Shown here one piece after another: positions 49,098-59,500 of a stretch of DNA of 64,000 nucleotides. The DNA lies in contig CAZQOQ010000007.1 in assembly GCA_964595205.1 (NCBI GenBank), forward strand, positions 113,424 to 177,423, given 5' to 3'. A program made the translations under genes and the position numbers. Origin of the DNA: JADKIH01 sp964595205 (GTDB lineage Bacteria; Bacteroidota; Bacteroidia; AKYH767-A; 2013-40CM-41-45). The notes under the pieces are model-generated. The model searched no databases. It was not told the DNA's origin and saw only the letters and a list, made by a program, of their open reading frames with translations. How positions within the stretch are numbered: position 1 is the first letter of the stretch; every line of letters starts with the position of its first letter.

Positions 49098-50714
49098 ATG
49101 AAAAAAATCTCCCTCCTTTTATTTGTTTTTTTTAAATCGATTTTAATTTATTCTCAGCCCTCCATTCAATGGCAAAAATCATTTGGTGGATCACAAAGCG
49201 ATTATGCGCCTTCAATAAGTCAGACCGCTGATGGAGGATTCATCATTGCCGGAACCACTGAATCAAACGACAGTGATGTAACGGTATATTATGGTAACCA
49301 GGATTATTGGATCGTTAAAATTAACGGCAGCGGAGGCATACAGTGGCAAAAAACACTGGGCGGAACCGATATCGATAACCCCCATGCCATAGAACAAACT
49401 TCAGATGGTGGTTATATTGTTGCGGGCACTTCAATTTCAGACGACATTGATATAACCGGAAACCACGGCCAGAATGATTACTGGGTGGTTAAATTGGATA
49501 GTACAGGTAATATTCAATGGCAAAAATCTCTGGGTGGAAGCAATGATGAAATTGCATATGCCGTTCAACAGACCTCTGGTGGAGGTTATATTGTTTCCGG
49601 CTCCAGTAAATCATCCGATGGTGATATAACATCTCATCACGGTATAAATGTTAAAAATGATGCATGGGTTGTCAATCTCGATAGTTCGGGAAATATTTTG
49701 TGGGAAAGATCATTAGGTGGCACTGAGGCAGATGTTGCCTATAGCATTATTCAGGTTGCAGATGGAGGATTTGTTTTCGCAGGTCAGGCAAGTTCGACAG
49801 ATGGAGATGTGACCACACACCATGGAACGGCGGTGAATGCTGATTATTGGATCGTTAAAATGGACAATTCCGGAATAATTCAATGGCAAAAAACGATCGG
49901 TGGATCGGAAAGCGATATAGCATACTCAATTCAACAAACTATCGATGGAGGATTTATTGTTGCCGGAAATTCATTTTCGTCTGATGGTGATGTAACAATT
50001 CACTATGGTTCATTTGTAGATTATGATCTTTGGATTGTCAAACTGGACAGCCTGGGGAATATTGTCTGGGAGAAGACTCTTGGAGGAACAAGCACCGATA
50101 TCTGTAATTCAGTCAGGCAAACCACCGATGGCGGATTTATCGTTTCCGCATATACGAATTCGAGTGATGTTGACTTAACAGGGCTTCATGGGATTAATTT
50201 TGATTACGACTATTGGGTTGTAAAGCTGGATGGTAGCGGCAATATGCAATGGCAAAAGGTCATGGGCGGCACCGCTAATGACGTGCCCTGGTGCATCAGG
50301 CAATCGGATGACGATGGATATATTATTGCCGGAAATTCAAGGTCTGTTAACGGCGACGTAACAGATAATTATGGACAAAGCGACATCTGGATTGTAAAGT
50401 TAAATTCATCAGTGAATATAATAGAGAATGAAAAATCAGTTTTGAATTTCCGGATTGCACCAAATCCTTTTTCAACAGAAGTCTTCATTTCATTTGACCC
50501 TTTGCTCTTTAATACAATTGATGTCAGAATTTCTGATTTGCATGGAAGAGAAATAAAAAGGATAAATGCAGCGAATATTTTTTCAAATAGAAATGAAATA
50601 TTCTGGGATGCCAGGGATGATTCAGGAAAAAGGGTTGAAGATGGAATTTATTTTATTACCATTTCTTCGGATAAAGCTATCCAAACAAAAAAAGTGGTTG
50701 TAGAAGGTTTATAA
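49098..50714 (+). CDS. Seven-repeat beta-propeller protein with C-terminal sorting-like domain
   Basis: The 538-residue product has a signal peptide ending IYSQ. Seven repeats of about 60 residues follow, each with IQQTxDGGFIVAGxS, DYWIVKLDSSGNIQWQK and SLGGSxxD phrases, fitting one seven-bladed propeller. Residues about 455-538 form an FlgD-like/T9SS type A domain (FRIAPNPFSTEVFI, WDARDDSGKRVEDGIYFITI, KKVVVEGL). It is probably secreted and surface attached. Confidence 0.88.
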   Translation: MKKISLLLFVFFKSILIYSQPSIQWQKSFGGSQSDYAPSISQTADGGFIIAGTTESNDSDVTVYYGNQDYWIVKINGSGGIQWQKTLGGTDIDNPHAIEQTSDGGYIVAGTSISDDIDITGNHGQNDYWVVKLDSTGNIQWQKSLGGSNDEIAYAVQQTSGGGYIVSGSSKSSDGDITSHHGINVKNDAWVVNLDSSGNILWERSLGGTEADVAYSIIQVADGGFVFAGQASSTDGDVTTHHGTAVNADYWIVKMDNSGIIQWQKTIGGSESDIAYSIQQTIDGGFIVAGNSFSSDGDVTIHYGSFVDYDLWIVKLDSLGNIVWEKTLGGTSTDICNSVRQTTDGGFIVSAYTNSSDVDLTGLHGINFDYDYWVVKLDGSGNMQWQKVMGGTANDVPWCIRQSDDDGYIIAGNSRSVNGDVTDNYGQSDIWIVKLNSSVNIIENEKSVLNFRIAPNPFSTEVFISFDPLLFNTIDVRISDLHGREIKRINAANIFSNRNEIFWDARDDSGKRVEDGIYFITISSDKAIQTKKVVVEGL

Positions 50715-50947
50715 ATACTGTAAACGCCCACGGGAAAATTTCTTTAATCAGTAAAGGAGGGGACTAAACGAAAATTGTCGTTTACTGTTTGTTCCTGAAT
50801 CAATAATTTCCACAAAATAGAGGATTGTCTGCTAATCTCTGGGGTTCCTGGTCTCCATGTCTAATCCTGCTGTTTATTGTATTTCACGTATTTACTTCCC
50901 TGGGGACATGATTTCTCTTTAAAAAATTTCACTATCCATAAAATAAA

Positions 50948-50979
50948 TTTGCAATATATAAGTTACTTATATATATTTG
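50948..50979 (+). promoter_or_regulatory. Canonical promoter of the PadR operon (TTTG-N20-TATATTTG)
   Basis: TTTG at 50948-50951 and TATATTTG at 50972-50979 are 20 bp apart, an excellent match to the Bacteroidota consensus. The PadR start codon is 20 bp downstream, so the leader is very short. Confidence 0.85.
50954..50974. promoter_or_regulatory. 21-bp palindrome inside the PadR promoter (putative operator)
   Basis: ATATATAAGT-T-ACTTATATAT is a perfect palindrome with 10-bp arms centred on 50964. It fills the spacer and overlaps the first bases of the -7 element, the ideal site for repression by a dimer such as the PadR protein encoded just downstream. PadR regulators commonly bind such palindromes and repress their own operon; binding here is inferred. 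Confidence 0.75.
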
Positions 50980-50999
50980 TCCCTGATATAATACAAACC

Positions 51000-51347
51000 A
51001 TGGCAACAAGCGAATTATTAAAAGGCATGCTCAAGCCGATTATCCTTAAACTTTTACTGGAGAGAGGGCGGATGTACGGCTACCACATTACACAAATGGT
51101 GAGCGAGATTACCGAGGGGCAAATAGAGCTGACCTTCGGTGCGTTATATCCGATACTTCATAAGCTGGAGCAGGATGGTCTTGTTAAGAAAGAATCAGAA
51201 GTTTTTAATAACCGCAACCGGATCTATTACTCAATAGCTCCAAAAGGCAGGAAGATGGCGCAGGAAAAAGTATCGGAACTTGAAGAGGTGCTGAATACGC
51301 TTAAAATTTTCTTCAAACCAAATTTTGGGTTGAAATATGGCGCTTGA
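51000..51347 (+). CDS. PadR-family transcriptional regulator
   Basis: The 115-residue product is a typical small PadR protein: LLKGMLKPIILKLLLERGRMYGYHI opens the winged helix (split across about 5-29), LTFGALYPILHKLEQDGLVKKES is the recognition part, and a C-terminal helix for dimerisation ends near KYGA. The ATG at 51000 fits the promoter; an upstream in-frame extension contains the promoter and is rejected. It overlaps the next gene by 11 bp. Confidence 0.95.
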   Translation: MATSELLKGMLKPIILKLLLERGRMYGYHITQMVSEITEGQIELTFGALYPILHKLEQDGLVKKESEVFNNRNRIYYSIAPKGRKMAQEKVSELEEVLNTLKIFFKPNFGLKYGA

Positions 51348-52227
51348 AAGGAATCAAATATCAATTATTGAAGCTGACGTCAATCGCGCTTCAATCGTGC
51401 TGGACGAACTGCGGGACGAGCTGATTGATCATCTGTGCTGTGAAGTGGAAAAACTGATTGACGACGGTTTGACTTTTGAAGAGGCGTATGGGCACATAAA
51501 AAAAACAGTTACCATCGAAATGTTACAGTCAATAGAGGAGAATACAATTCAACAATTAGATAAAAACTATCAGCTTATGAAAAATTTAATGAGAATTACC
51601 GGAAATGTTTCATTGATATTAATCGCCGCCGGAACCGTTATGAGAATTTTTGCCATCACAGGATCTGCGATTGTATTAACTTCTGCCTTTGCAATACTCT
51701 GCCTTTTCTTTATCCCCTTAGTGCTTTACACATACCGGCCTGACCCGGTCAATCATAAAAACAGGTCGTTGAAATTCATGGTATTTTTTGCATCAGTGCT
51801 TTTCCCTCTCGGCATTCTCTTTCGCACGATGATGTGGAATGGATCCGGCATCATGCTTACGGTTGCTTTTGTAATCGTAATATTTGCAGTACTCCCGTTA
51901 ACATGGCAGGAAGTAAAAAGAACAACTCATGATTCCAAGGACCGGATTCTGTTTTTATTCGGTTTATTTGCTTTGGGAGTATTTATTCTGGCAATGGCAT
52001 TTAAAATATTTCACCTTCCGGCCGCAACAGTGTTGCTGGCAACAGGTTCGGTTTTACTGGTCAGCGGCTTCCTGCCCATATATACTTTTCGTGAATACAG
52101 CAAAACAAAAACGATCAGCTCACAGTTTGTCTATCTCGTAATTGCATCTGTATATATTGTTACGATGACAATTTTAATGTCATTTGGAGTGAATAGTGAA
52201 ATGTTAAATCTAATAGTTAAAAATTAA
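51337..52227 (+). CDS. Membrane protein with HAAS-like cytosolic head, PadR partner
   Basis: The 296-residue product has a soluble helical N-terminus (about 1-85) with ELRDELIDHLCCEVEKLI and GLTFEEAYGHI, resembling HAAS/permease-prefix domains that often accompany PadR regulators. About seven membrane segments follow. KIFHLPAATVLLATGS resembles the K-x-x-H-x-P-x-A motif of GldL-like membrane proteins, shared with the next gene. It overlaps padR by 11 bp, indicating coupling. A role as membrane sensor or effector under PadR control is inferred. Confidence 0.8.
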   Translation: MALERNQISIIEADVNRASIVLDELRDELIDHLCCEVEKLIDDGLTFEEAYGHIKKTVTIEMLQSIEENTIQQLDKNYQLMKNLMRITGNVSLILIAAGTVMRIFAITGSAIVLTSAFAILCLFFIPLVLYTYRPDPVNHKNRSLKFMVFFASVLFPLGILFRTMMWNGSGIMLTVAFVIVIFAVLPLTWQEVKRTTHDSKDRILFLFGLFALGVFILAMAFKIFHLPAATVLLATGSVLLVSGFLPIYTFREYSKTKTISSQFVYLVIASVYIVTMTILMSFGVNSEMLNLIVKN

Positions 52228-52234
52228 TCCAATT

Positions 52235-52660
52235 ATGAAAACACTCGCATTTATATCCGGAATCTTATCAGCCAACCTGATGATGTTCGGTTCGCTATTT
52301 AAAGTTTCTCACTGGCCGTATGCAGACCTGTTGTTGATACTCGCCGTTATTGTTTTCTGCTTTCTATTCCTGCCATTCGCACTGATAAGCTGGTACCATG
52401 CATCGGAAAAAAAATCGATACTTCTTGCTGCGGTAACGTTTGTTGTTTTCTTTACAGGTGTAGCAGCCATGTTGTTTAAGATCGAACACTGGGAATACAA
52501 CACCCTGCTGTTGATGTTTGCAATTCCTCTGCCGTTTATCCTATTTCTTCCGGTATATATTTATCATATACGGAATGATAAAAATGATAAATCGTTTATT
52601 CCCGTAATGATGGGCCTCACTTTTTTAGCCGTATTCAGCGTGTTGCTTGCGGCGCATTAA
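52235..52660 (+). CDS. Small membrane protein with two K-x-x-H-W motifs, GldL-like
   Basis: The 141-residue product has about four membrane segments. The sequence FKVSHWPYADLLLILA near the N-terminus and FKIEHWEYNTLLLMFA in the middle repeat the same motif, so the protein is an internal duplication of a two-span unit. The motif resembles the first spans of GldL, the T9SS motor protein, but the periplasmic part of GldL is absent. It starts 7 bp after the preceding gene and must belong to the PadR operon. Confidence 0.8.
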   Translation: MKTLAFISGILSANLMMFGSLFKVSHWPYADLLLILAVIVFCFLFLPFALISWYHASEKKSILLAAVTFVVFFTGVAAMLFKIEHWEYNTLLLMFAIPLPFILFLPVYIYHIRNDKNDKSFIPVMMGLTFLAVFSVLLAAH

Positions 52661-52704
52661 AGTTTAAATTTAATTTTTATCTTTCGGAACAGTAAATTCA
52701 TTAC

Positions 52705-54744
52705 ATGAAATGGCTGTTTTTAATTTTTCTTTTTCTTGGCTTTACTTGTGTAACCGCTCAGGTAATAGAAAACCCATATTTTGATTCCCTGCTTACTGTA
52801 CTCTCTAAAGCGAAGGAAGACACTATTAAGGTGAAGATGATGAACTACATCGCCAACGTTTATTTATTTACTAATAATGAAAAAGGAATAAAATACGCGA
52901 AGGAATCAGAAGCGCTCTCAAAAAAACTTTCCTGGGATATTGGTTTGATGTTTAGTAAAATTAATATTGGTAGGTATTACTGGCTTAAAGGTAATTTTAA
53001 AATGGCGGTATTGATTCATAATGAAGCTTTGCAAATTGCAAAGAGGCTGAAAAGGACCGAAGAAATTAACAGTATCAATATTTTAATTGGACAGGATTAT
53101 GGTGACGGAAGCGAATACGACGAAGCTTTAAAGTATTTTGAAATTGCTAAGTTTGGCTATGAAGAAGCAGGTAATAAGGGAGAAGTTGCCCGTTGCCTGC
53201 TGTTAATTTCCTGGGTACATGATACCCGGGGTAATTATCCTGAATCATCAAAAGCAAATATTGAAGCATTAAAAATTTATGAATCTATAGGGGAAGATTA
53301 TGGAACAGCGATAGCTTCGGTGAATCTCGCGCAAGACAATATCAAATTGGAGAAATACCCGGAGGCAATTTCTTACATCGCCCGGGCCAACGACATATAT
53401 ATAAAAGAGAGTGATTTCATCAATTTATCATTCAACTTTATTCTTTTGTCTGATATTTATATTAAGCTTCGGAATTTTGACTCAGCATTGAATAACGCTG
53501 AGAGGGCTCTCGATGCCGGAGAAAAAGTTAATGATGCTATCGCTATAAGTAATGCGTATAGTAAAATGGCTGATATAAATTACATGCAAAATGATTTTAG
53601 AAAGGCTGCTCAACAATACGAGAATGCAATTGCATTTTTGAAGCCGATTAATGCATATGTTTACTTAAGCAATAATTACGGCAGCCTGGCTTTATCAAAT
53701 CTCCGTTTGAATGAAACAACAAAAGCAAAATCAGCGCTTGACTCTGCCGAAATTTATTTGAAGTTGAATGAGACTCTTCCCTCACAGGAAATATATTATA
53801 AAGGAAAGCATCTTCTCGATAGTATGACCGGCGACTGGAAAAATGCGTATTCTGATTTTTTCAAATTCATTAGCATTCGCGACAGCATATATAATAAGGA
53901 TAATACTAAAAAACTTGTTCAGACTCAGATGCAATATGAATTCGATAAAAAGGAATCATTAAAAAAGGCGGAGCAGGAAAAGAAAGATATTAAACAGCGG
54001 AATATTCGCAATTCGATTGCCACGGCTTTTGCAGGAGCCATTGTGTTTTTAGTTGTCGTGTATCGGCAACGTAATAAGATCAGCAGAGCAAGAAGGCGAA
54101 GCGACGAACTCTTGTTAAATATTTTACCCGGAGAAGTTGCCGATGAGCTGAAGATTAAAGGAAGTGCCGATGCAAAACAATTCGATCAAGTCACGGTTAT
54201 GTTCACCGACTTTAAAGGGTTTACGAAAATATCGGAAAATCTAACTCCGACCGAACTTGTACAGGAAATTCACACCTGCTTCAGGGCATTTGATGATATC
54301 ATCGGAAGGTTCAGCATAGAAAAAATAAAAACCATCGGCGACAGCTATATGTGTGCAGGTGGATTGCCATTACCGAATCAGACACATGCAGAAGATGTTG
54401 TTAATGCTGCCCTGGAGATTCAGCGATTCATGAGGCAGCATTCGGAAGAGCGGAAAAATTCCGGGAAAGAAATTTTTGAAATAAGAATCGGCATTCACAT
54501 GGGACCCGTCGTCGCTGGAATTGTTGGAGTAAAGAAATTCGCTTACGACATCTGGGGCGATACAGTAAATATCGCCTCAAGGATGGAGTCGAGTGGTGAG
54601 GCAGGCAAGGTAAATATAAGCGGAGCGACATATGAAAAAGTGAAAGACAAATTCACATGCATTCACCGCGGAAAGATCAGTGCGAAAAATAAGGGAGAGG
54701 TGGATATGTATTTTGTGGAGGGTTTACTCCCTCACAAATTTTAA
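52705..54744 (+). CDS. TPR-containing class III adenylate cyclase
   Basis: The 679-residue product has a signal-anchor ending CVTAQ, helical TPR repeats (about 60-400), one membrane segment (about 437-455) and a short linker LLLNILPGEVADELK before a class III cyclase domain (about 490-675). Metal aspartates lie in FTDFKGFT and KTIGDSYM. The substrate-selecting residues are Lys in EKIKTIGD and Asp in AYDIWGD, the adenine-type pair, and the transition-state Asn and Arg are in NIASRMES. It should therefore make cAMP in the cytosol in response to periplasmic TPR input. Its last 21 bp overlap the convergent cargo gene. Confidence 0.92.
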   Translation: MKWLFLIFLFLGFTCVTAQVIENPYFDSLLTVLSKAKEDTIKVKMMNYIANVYLFTNNEKGIKYAKESEALSKKLSWDIGLMFSKINIGRYYWLKGNFKMAVLIHNEALQIAKRLKRTEEINSINILIGQDYGDGSEYDEALKYFEIAKFGYEEAGNKGEVARCLLLISWVHDTRGNYPESSKANIEALKIYESIGEDYGTAIASVNLAQDNIKLEKYPEAISYIARANDIYIKESDFINLSFNFILLSDIYIKLRNFDSALNNAERALDAGEKVNDAIAISNAYSKMADINYMQNDFRKAAQQYENAIAFLKPINAYVYLSNNYGSLALSNLRLNETTKAKSALDSAEIYLKLNETLPSQEIYYKGKHLLDSMTGDWKNAYSDFFKFISIRDSIYNKDNTKKLVQTQMQYEFDKKESLKKAEQEKKDIKQRNIRNSIATAFAGAIVFLVVVYRQRNKISRARRRSDELLLNILPGEVADELKIKGSADAKQFDQVTVMFTDFKGFTKISENLTPTELVQEIHTCFRAFDDIIGRFSIEKIKTIGDSYMCAGGLPLPNQTHAEDVVNAALEIQRFMRQHSEERKNSGKEIFEIRIGIHMGPVVAGIVGVKKFAYDIWGDTVNIASRMESSGEAGKVNISGATYEKVKDKFTCIHRGKISAKNKGEVDMYFVEGLLPHKF

Positions 54745-56163
54745 ATTAAATACATTATTTAATTTGTCCTTTAAAGTTAGGATATATAAACCTGTATGAA
54801 GCGCTTCTACATTAATTTGACCTGAGAAATAATTTGTTCTGTAAATTATCTTCCTCCCTGCTATATCATAAATTGAATACTCCAACGGAACAGTTAATTG
54901 ACCTGATAAGTTAATACTCGAATTTGTTGGATTGGGGAAAATTGAAATTTTATTTGTACTAGTTTCCTGAATTTCGGTAATTGTATCACATGAACTCATA
55001 AATAGAGGACCAAGATTAAAATTTGGAACATTAGGAAAATTCACATTATTATAACAATACAAATTTATTATATGCTGTTCTAAATCTGCCTGAGTATCCG
55101 GTAAATTAGGGTTATTAATTCGACTCCAATGCGCGTTTGTACTTCCTGGTGCAATATAAATTTTCCCATCTGGTGCAAGCCTGCAAAATGCAAAATCGCA
55201 AATTCCCCATGAATCAACAAATCCATCATAAGTAGCAATAGAAACTCCTGAAGCAAAAACAGCAGCAGCATTCATGTCAAACTGCCAACAGTGCATACTT
55301 GTTACGGCATACAAATATTGTCCGCCTGTAGAAAAAGCAACTCCACCACCACTGTTTCCTGGATCATTGATGATGTTATTAAATATTAAATTAAATTCAC
55401 CAGTACATCTATCAAAATCGAAAACTTGTAAACACATATCTTGAAAAATAATTGCATACTTACTTCCATCTAACGAAAATGCTGATTGAACAAAATAACT
55501 ATCTATCCCTTTTGGACCATTATAATACTTTCGAAAAGGACCAATGATAGTGTCAGGAAGTATTAACCATTCTAAAAACACATTTTGATTATGTTTTTTA
55601 GAAACTAACCACCAATCCCTTCCATTTGCATGTTTCACAGCCTGCAATTTACCCCACATTAATGTATCGCTTGAATTATAAATAACAATATTTTTACTTA
55701 ACACAACACCATTACCGCTATCAGCATTTATATCAATTTTAGCTAAATAAATTTTTTTTGATATCGGCAAAAGCATATCATTATCAATTGCTTGATAAAA
55801 CAAATAAAGTATACTATCGGAATTGGGTTCATTTAATATTATGCAACCTTGTGAAAACGGAGCACCATTGGGATATCCTGCAATTGTATAATGTGTTGGA
55901 GCTAACGTATCTCCATTTGGCATTATAGTTCCATTGGCTCGGTATACTATTGTTCCATTTGTGAAAAAAGAAAAAGTCGAATCATTTTTAGAATAAGATG
56001 TATTATTACATACATTTAGAACAGAATCTATATCTTGGGATAAAATCATTGATCCAGACCTAAAATCAATTCTTGTGCAAGCTCCAACATGCCAATTTAA
56101 ATCATGTTGAGCATACAATGGGACATTGATTAATAAAGTAAATAATAGTACAATCTTCTTCAT
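54724..56163 (-). CDS. T9SS cargo, WD40-like propeller protein
   Basis: The 479-residue product has a signal peptide ending LYAQ. The body (about 20-395) has propeller-like phrases (FSLDGSKYAIIFQDMCLQVFDFD split over about 230-252; FSTGGQYLYAVTSMHCWQFD; LAPDGKIYIAPGST). Residues about 400-479 form a T9SS type A sorting domain (ISIFPNPTNSSINLSG to FNLKFVRE). The stop lies inside the last codons of the convergent cyclase gene. Confidence 0.87.
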   Translation of the reverse strand: MKKIVLLFTLLINVPLYAQHDLNWHVGACTRIDFRSGSMILSQDIDSVLNVCNNTSYSKNDSTFSFFTNGTIVYRANGTIMPNGDTLAPTHYTIAGYPNGAPFSQGCIILNEPNSDSILYLFYQAIDNDMLLPISKKIYLAKIDINADSGNGVVLSKNIVIYNSSDTLMWGKLQAVKHANGRDWWLVSKKHNQNVFLEWLILPDTIIGPFRKYYNGPKGIDSYFVQSAFSLDGSKYAIIFQDMCLQVFDFDRCTGEFNLIFNNIINDPGNSGGGVAFSTGGQYLYAVTSMHCWQFDMNAAAVFASGVSIATYDGFVDSWGICDFAFCRLAPDGKIYIAPGSTNAHWSRINNPNLPDTQADLEQHIINLYCYNNVNFPNVPNFNLGPLFMSSCDTITEIQETSTNKISIFPNPTNSSINLSGQLTVPLEYSIYDIAGRKIIYRTNYFSGQINVEALHTGLYILTLKDKLNNVFNLKFVRE

Positions 56164-56176
56164 TAATTAAACATTT

Positions 56177-56404
56177 CTACTTACTTACAATAAGTATTTT
56201 TCCTGTTGATTCGTTTGATTTTGTAATATACTTGAAATACAATATTCCAGCACGTTGATTTTCTAAATTAATAATTAATCTATTTTCATTTTTAGGAATA
56301 TCGTAATTTTTTATTTGTCTTCCAAAAGGATCAAATATTCTTATTAGCCCTTCTTCTTCTGATGTTGTTTCTACAACAATTTCCCCATTCCTTGAATGTG
56401 CCAT
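56177..56404 (-). pseudogene. Orphan T9SS sorting-domain fragment
   Basis: The 75-codon frame encodes only a sorting-domain-like sheet (GLIRIFDPFGRQIKNYD, LIINLENQRAGILYFKYI, TGKILIVSK). No signal peptide is present and a stop codon (TAA) lies directly before the ATG, so the frame cannot extend upstream. It lies 13 bp before the next full cargo gene. It is best read as the 3' remnant of a lost cargo gene, though a small real gene cannot be excluded. Confidence 0.65.
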
Positions 56405-56539
56405 TTATAAATAAATAAATGGTTGAAAAAAACCATTTTTCCTGTTAATATATTTCCAAAATCTTATTATCTTTCACCCTACCCTGAAATGCCAGATCAG
56501 GAGCCGGTTACAGCTTTTATTAATAGCTAAAATTACCAC

Positions 56540-59500
56540 ATGAATTGCATAATAAGATTCTTCAAAGTTTTATTTGTGATTGTACTTTTAAGTAGCAGTC
56601 TGTCCAGCAGTGGCCAGTCGAATAATTGTCGTGCTTTTTATTTACCGAATATCAATGTCTGGTTAGGCAATACTGCGGAGGAGAATACCAGGCTGAACTA
56701 TGCGGCCAGCAACGGCTTCAACTATATTATTTTTTATGATCTGCATTTGATTGATTTTAATAACAGCATTCAAACCAATAAGCTCGCTGACTTCCTCAGC
56801 AGGGCGAGAAATAACTATGGTATAACTCAGGCCGGCGCTTGTGCCGAATCGTATTCATTTTTTCAAAGTAAAATTATTCCATACAATAACAGCCGTAATT
56901 CCGCATCCGAAAAATTTAATGTCCTGAATTTCGAATTTGAATTCTGGGTACAGTCAACCATTACGCAATACTATTGTAACTCTTACCTGCAGCCGGGTGG
57001 ATACAATTGCGATACCGCCGGCGCCTGGGCGTATTCCTTTAAGCAATTCAAAAAAATTGATTCATTGTGTGCCGCTAACGGACTCATCTCTGAAGTCTAT
57101 ATCGGCTGGCCAAACAAGGGACAGATGCAAAATCTCGCAACTTTTGCCGATCGCATTCTCCTTCATGCCTACCAGACTTCCGATGCCGGGCTCTACTCAT
57201 ATACCCGCAACCGGTTGATAGATGCCGCATCGATTAATCAATCCGTAATTATTATTCCGATCTTCTCAAGCGAATCTTCTTTCCTCGGTCCGTGGTTGCA
57301 AACTCATCCGATATATCAACCCTATCAGACCTATACTAATAATTTTACCTCTGAAACAGGCACCTGGAAACAGAACATAAACCTCCAGGGCTACACATGG
57401 TTTTATTATCCAACCATGCCTCAGACTACTTCCGGCACTGCATCCATTACAGCCGGCGGTTCAACAACATTGTGTTTAGGCGATAGTGTCGTTCTCACTT
57501 CCAGCCCGGGCGCACAATACTTCTGGAGCCCCGGCGGAGAAACCACTCAGTCTGTTGTTGTAAAACAAACTGGCAATTATTTTGTCAACGTAATTAGTGC
57601 CAACGGCGCCTCCGTCACTTCAGCGCCTGTAGCAGTAAGTGTTGGTGTAAACCAGGTTCCCATTGCTGTAACTGCAAGCGGTCCGGTATCTTTCTGCACG
57701 GGTGAAAGCGTGACTCTTACATGCAGTTCTCCCGGCCCGTATGCCTGGAATAACGGCGCTACATCATCTTCAATCACCGTTAATAATACCAGCGATTATT
57801 ACGTGAGTGTCCAGACCGGCAATTGCACAGCATCTTCCACACCCGTTCATGTAGACGTTTCGGATTTGCCTCCCGTTCCTGTAATTTCCGGTGGTAACAT
57901 CGCCGTTTGCCCGGGCGCCGAACTTACACTACACACATCAGCGACGGGAAATATTCTCTGGTCGACCGGCGATATGGCCGATTCAACCGTGATCGATACA
58001 GCAGGAGAGTTTTGGGTCAGGGTCTATAACAATCCGGGCTGTTTTTCTCAATCCCAAACAACAACTGTATCTTATTTACCATCTCCGCCTGACCCCGTTG
58101 TTTCACCAGGCGGCACAACTACAATTTGTGACGGAGATGTTATTACCCTCACTTCTACTCCGGCTAACGAATATCTATGGTCTAACGGAGAAACAACACA
58201 ATCGATTACAGTAAGCCAGGCCGGAGATTATTTTGTAACTGTAACTGACGGCGATTGTAATACGGTTTTATCCTCACAGGTAACTACAGTCAATGTACTC
58301 GCCGCTTCACCACAGATCATGTTCGAAGGATCTAATACCTTCTGCACAGGCGACAGTGTGAAGTTATTTTGTAACATGCCGGCCAGTTCATACCTGTGGT
58401 CCAATGGCTCCACATCATCCTTTGTTTACATTTCTGATCCGGCCACCCTACAGCTTACCATACAAACCGGGAACTGCAGTTTTACTTCTCCATCCGTAAA
58501 TGTTTTCGAGACGAATTCAATTCCGGCTCCTGTAATAACCTTAAGCGGACCCGCAACGCTTTGTCCTGGTCAAAGCATAACACTTACGTCAGATGCTGCA
58601 GATTCTTACCTGTGGTCAGATGGATCAACTACACGGTCGATCACAGTTTCTCAGCCCGGAACATATTCCGTTACCATCCAAACCGGATCATGCACCGCTA
58701 ACTCTGACCCGGTAATAATCGATGTAAATAATTCACCGCTTGCCACAGCCATTTCTGCCAGCGGACCACTGACTTTTTGTGAAGGAGGATCGGTAACACT
58801 AACCGCTGCCCAGGCTGATTCTTATTTATGGTCTAATGGTGCAACCACATCTTCTGTCGTTATTACACAAACAGGTAATTATTCAGTCACCACCCAAAAC
58901 GGAGGCTGCAACTATACTTCAGCAGTTACCGGCGTCACTGTTGAAACACCATTACCTGCCCCCGTGATAACAGCAGACGGGCCACTAACCTTCTGTTCAG
59001 GTGGAAGCGTCACTCTTACTTCTGGATCAGCTCCAAATTATTTATGGTCTACCGGTGCTACAACTTCATCGATTACTGTTACGCAGTCAGGAAACTATAC
59101 TGTAACAGTGAGCCGGGGAACATGCAGTATTACTTCATCACCTAAAGTGGTGACAGTTAATCCACCTCCCGCGAAACCGGTCATCACTGCAAGCGGATCC
59201 ACAAGCCTTTGTAGCGGACAGAACGTGACGCTTTTTTCGAACTCTCCAAACTCAAATGTATGGTCAACTGGAGCCACCACTGTTTCAATCACCGTTACAC
59301 AGGCAGGTAATTATACTGTTAGTATTGGCACCGGAAGCTGCAAAGTCACTTCAGACCCGAAGAGCGTGACGGTTTCAAGTGTTCCGGCAAAACCGGCCAT
59401 ATCTGCCAACAGCTCACTAAACATTTGTCCGGGTTCTGCGGTTACCCTTACTTCTTCAGCATTGACACAGAATATATGGTCGACAGGTGCAACTACGCGA

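Noticed and set aside
56417..56440. Hairpin AAATGGTT-GAAAAA-AACCATTT followed by T residues, terminator-like on the plus strand
   Set aside because: No plus-strand gene ends upstream of it and the stem is AT-rich and weak; not called as a terminator.
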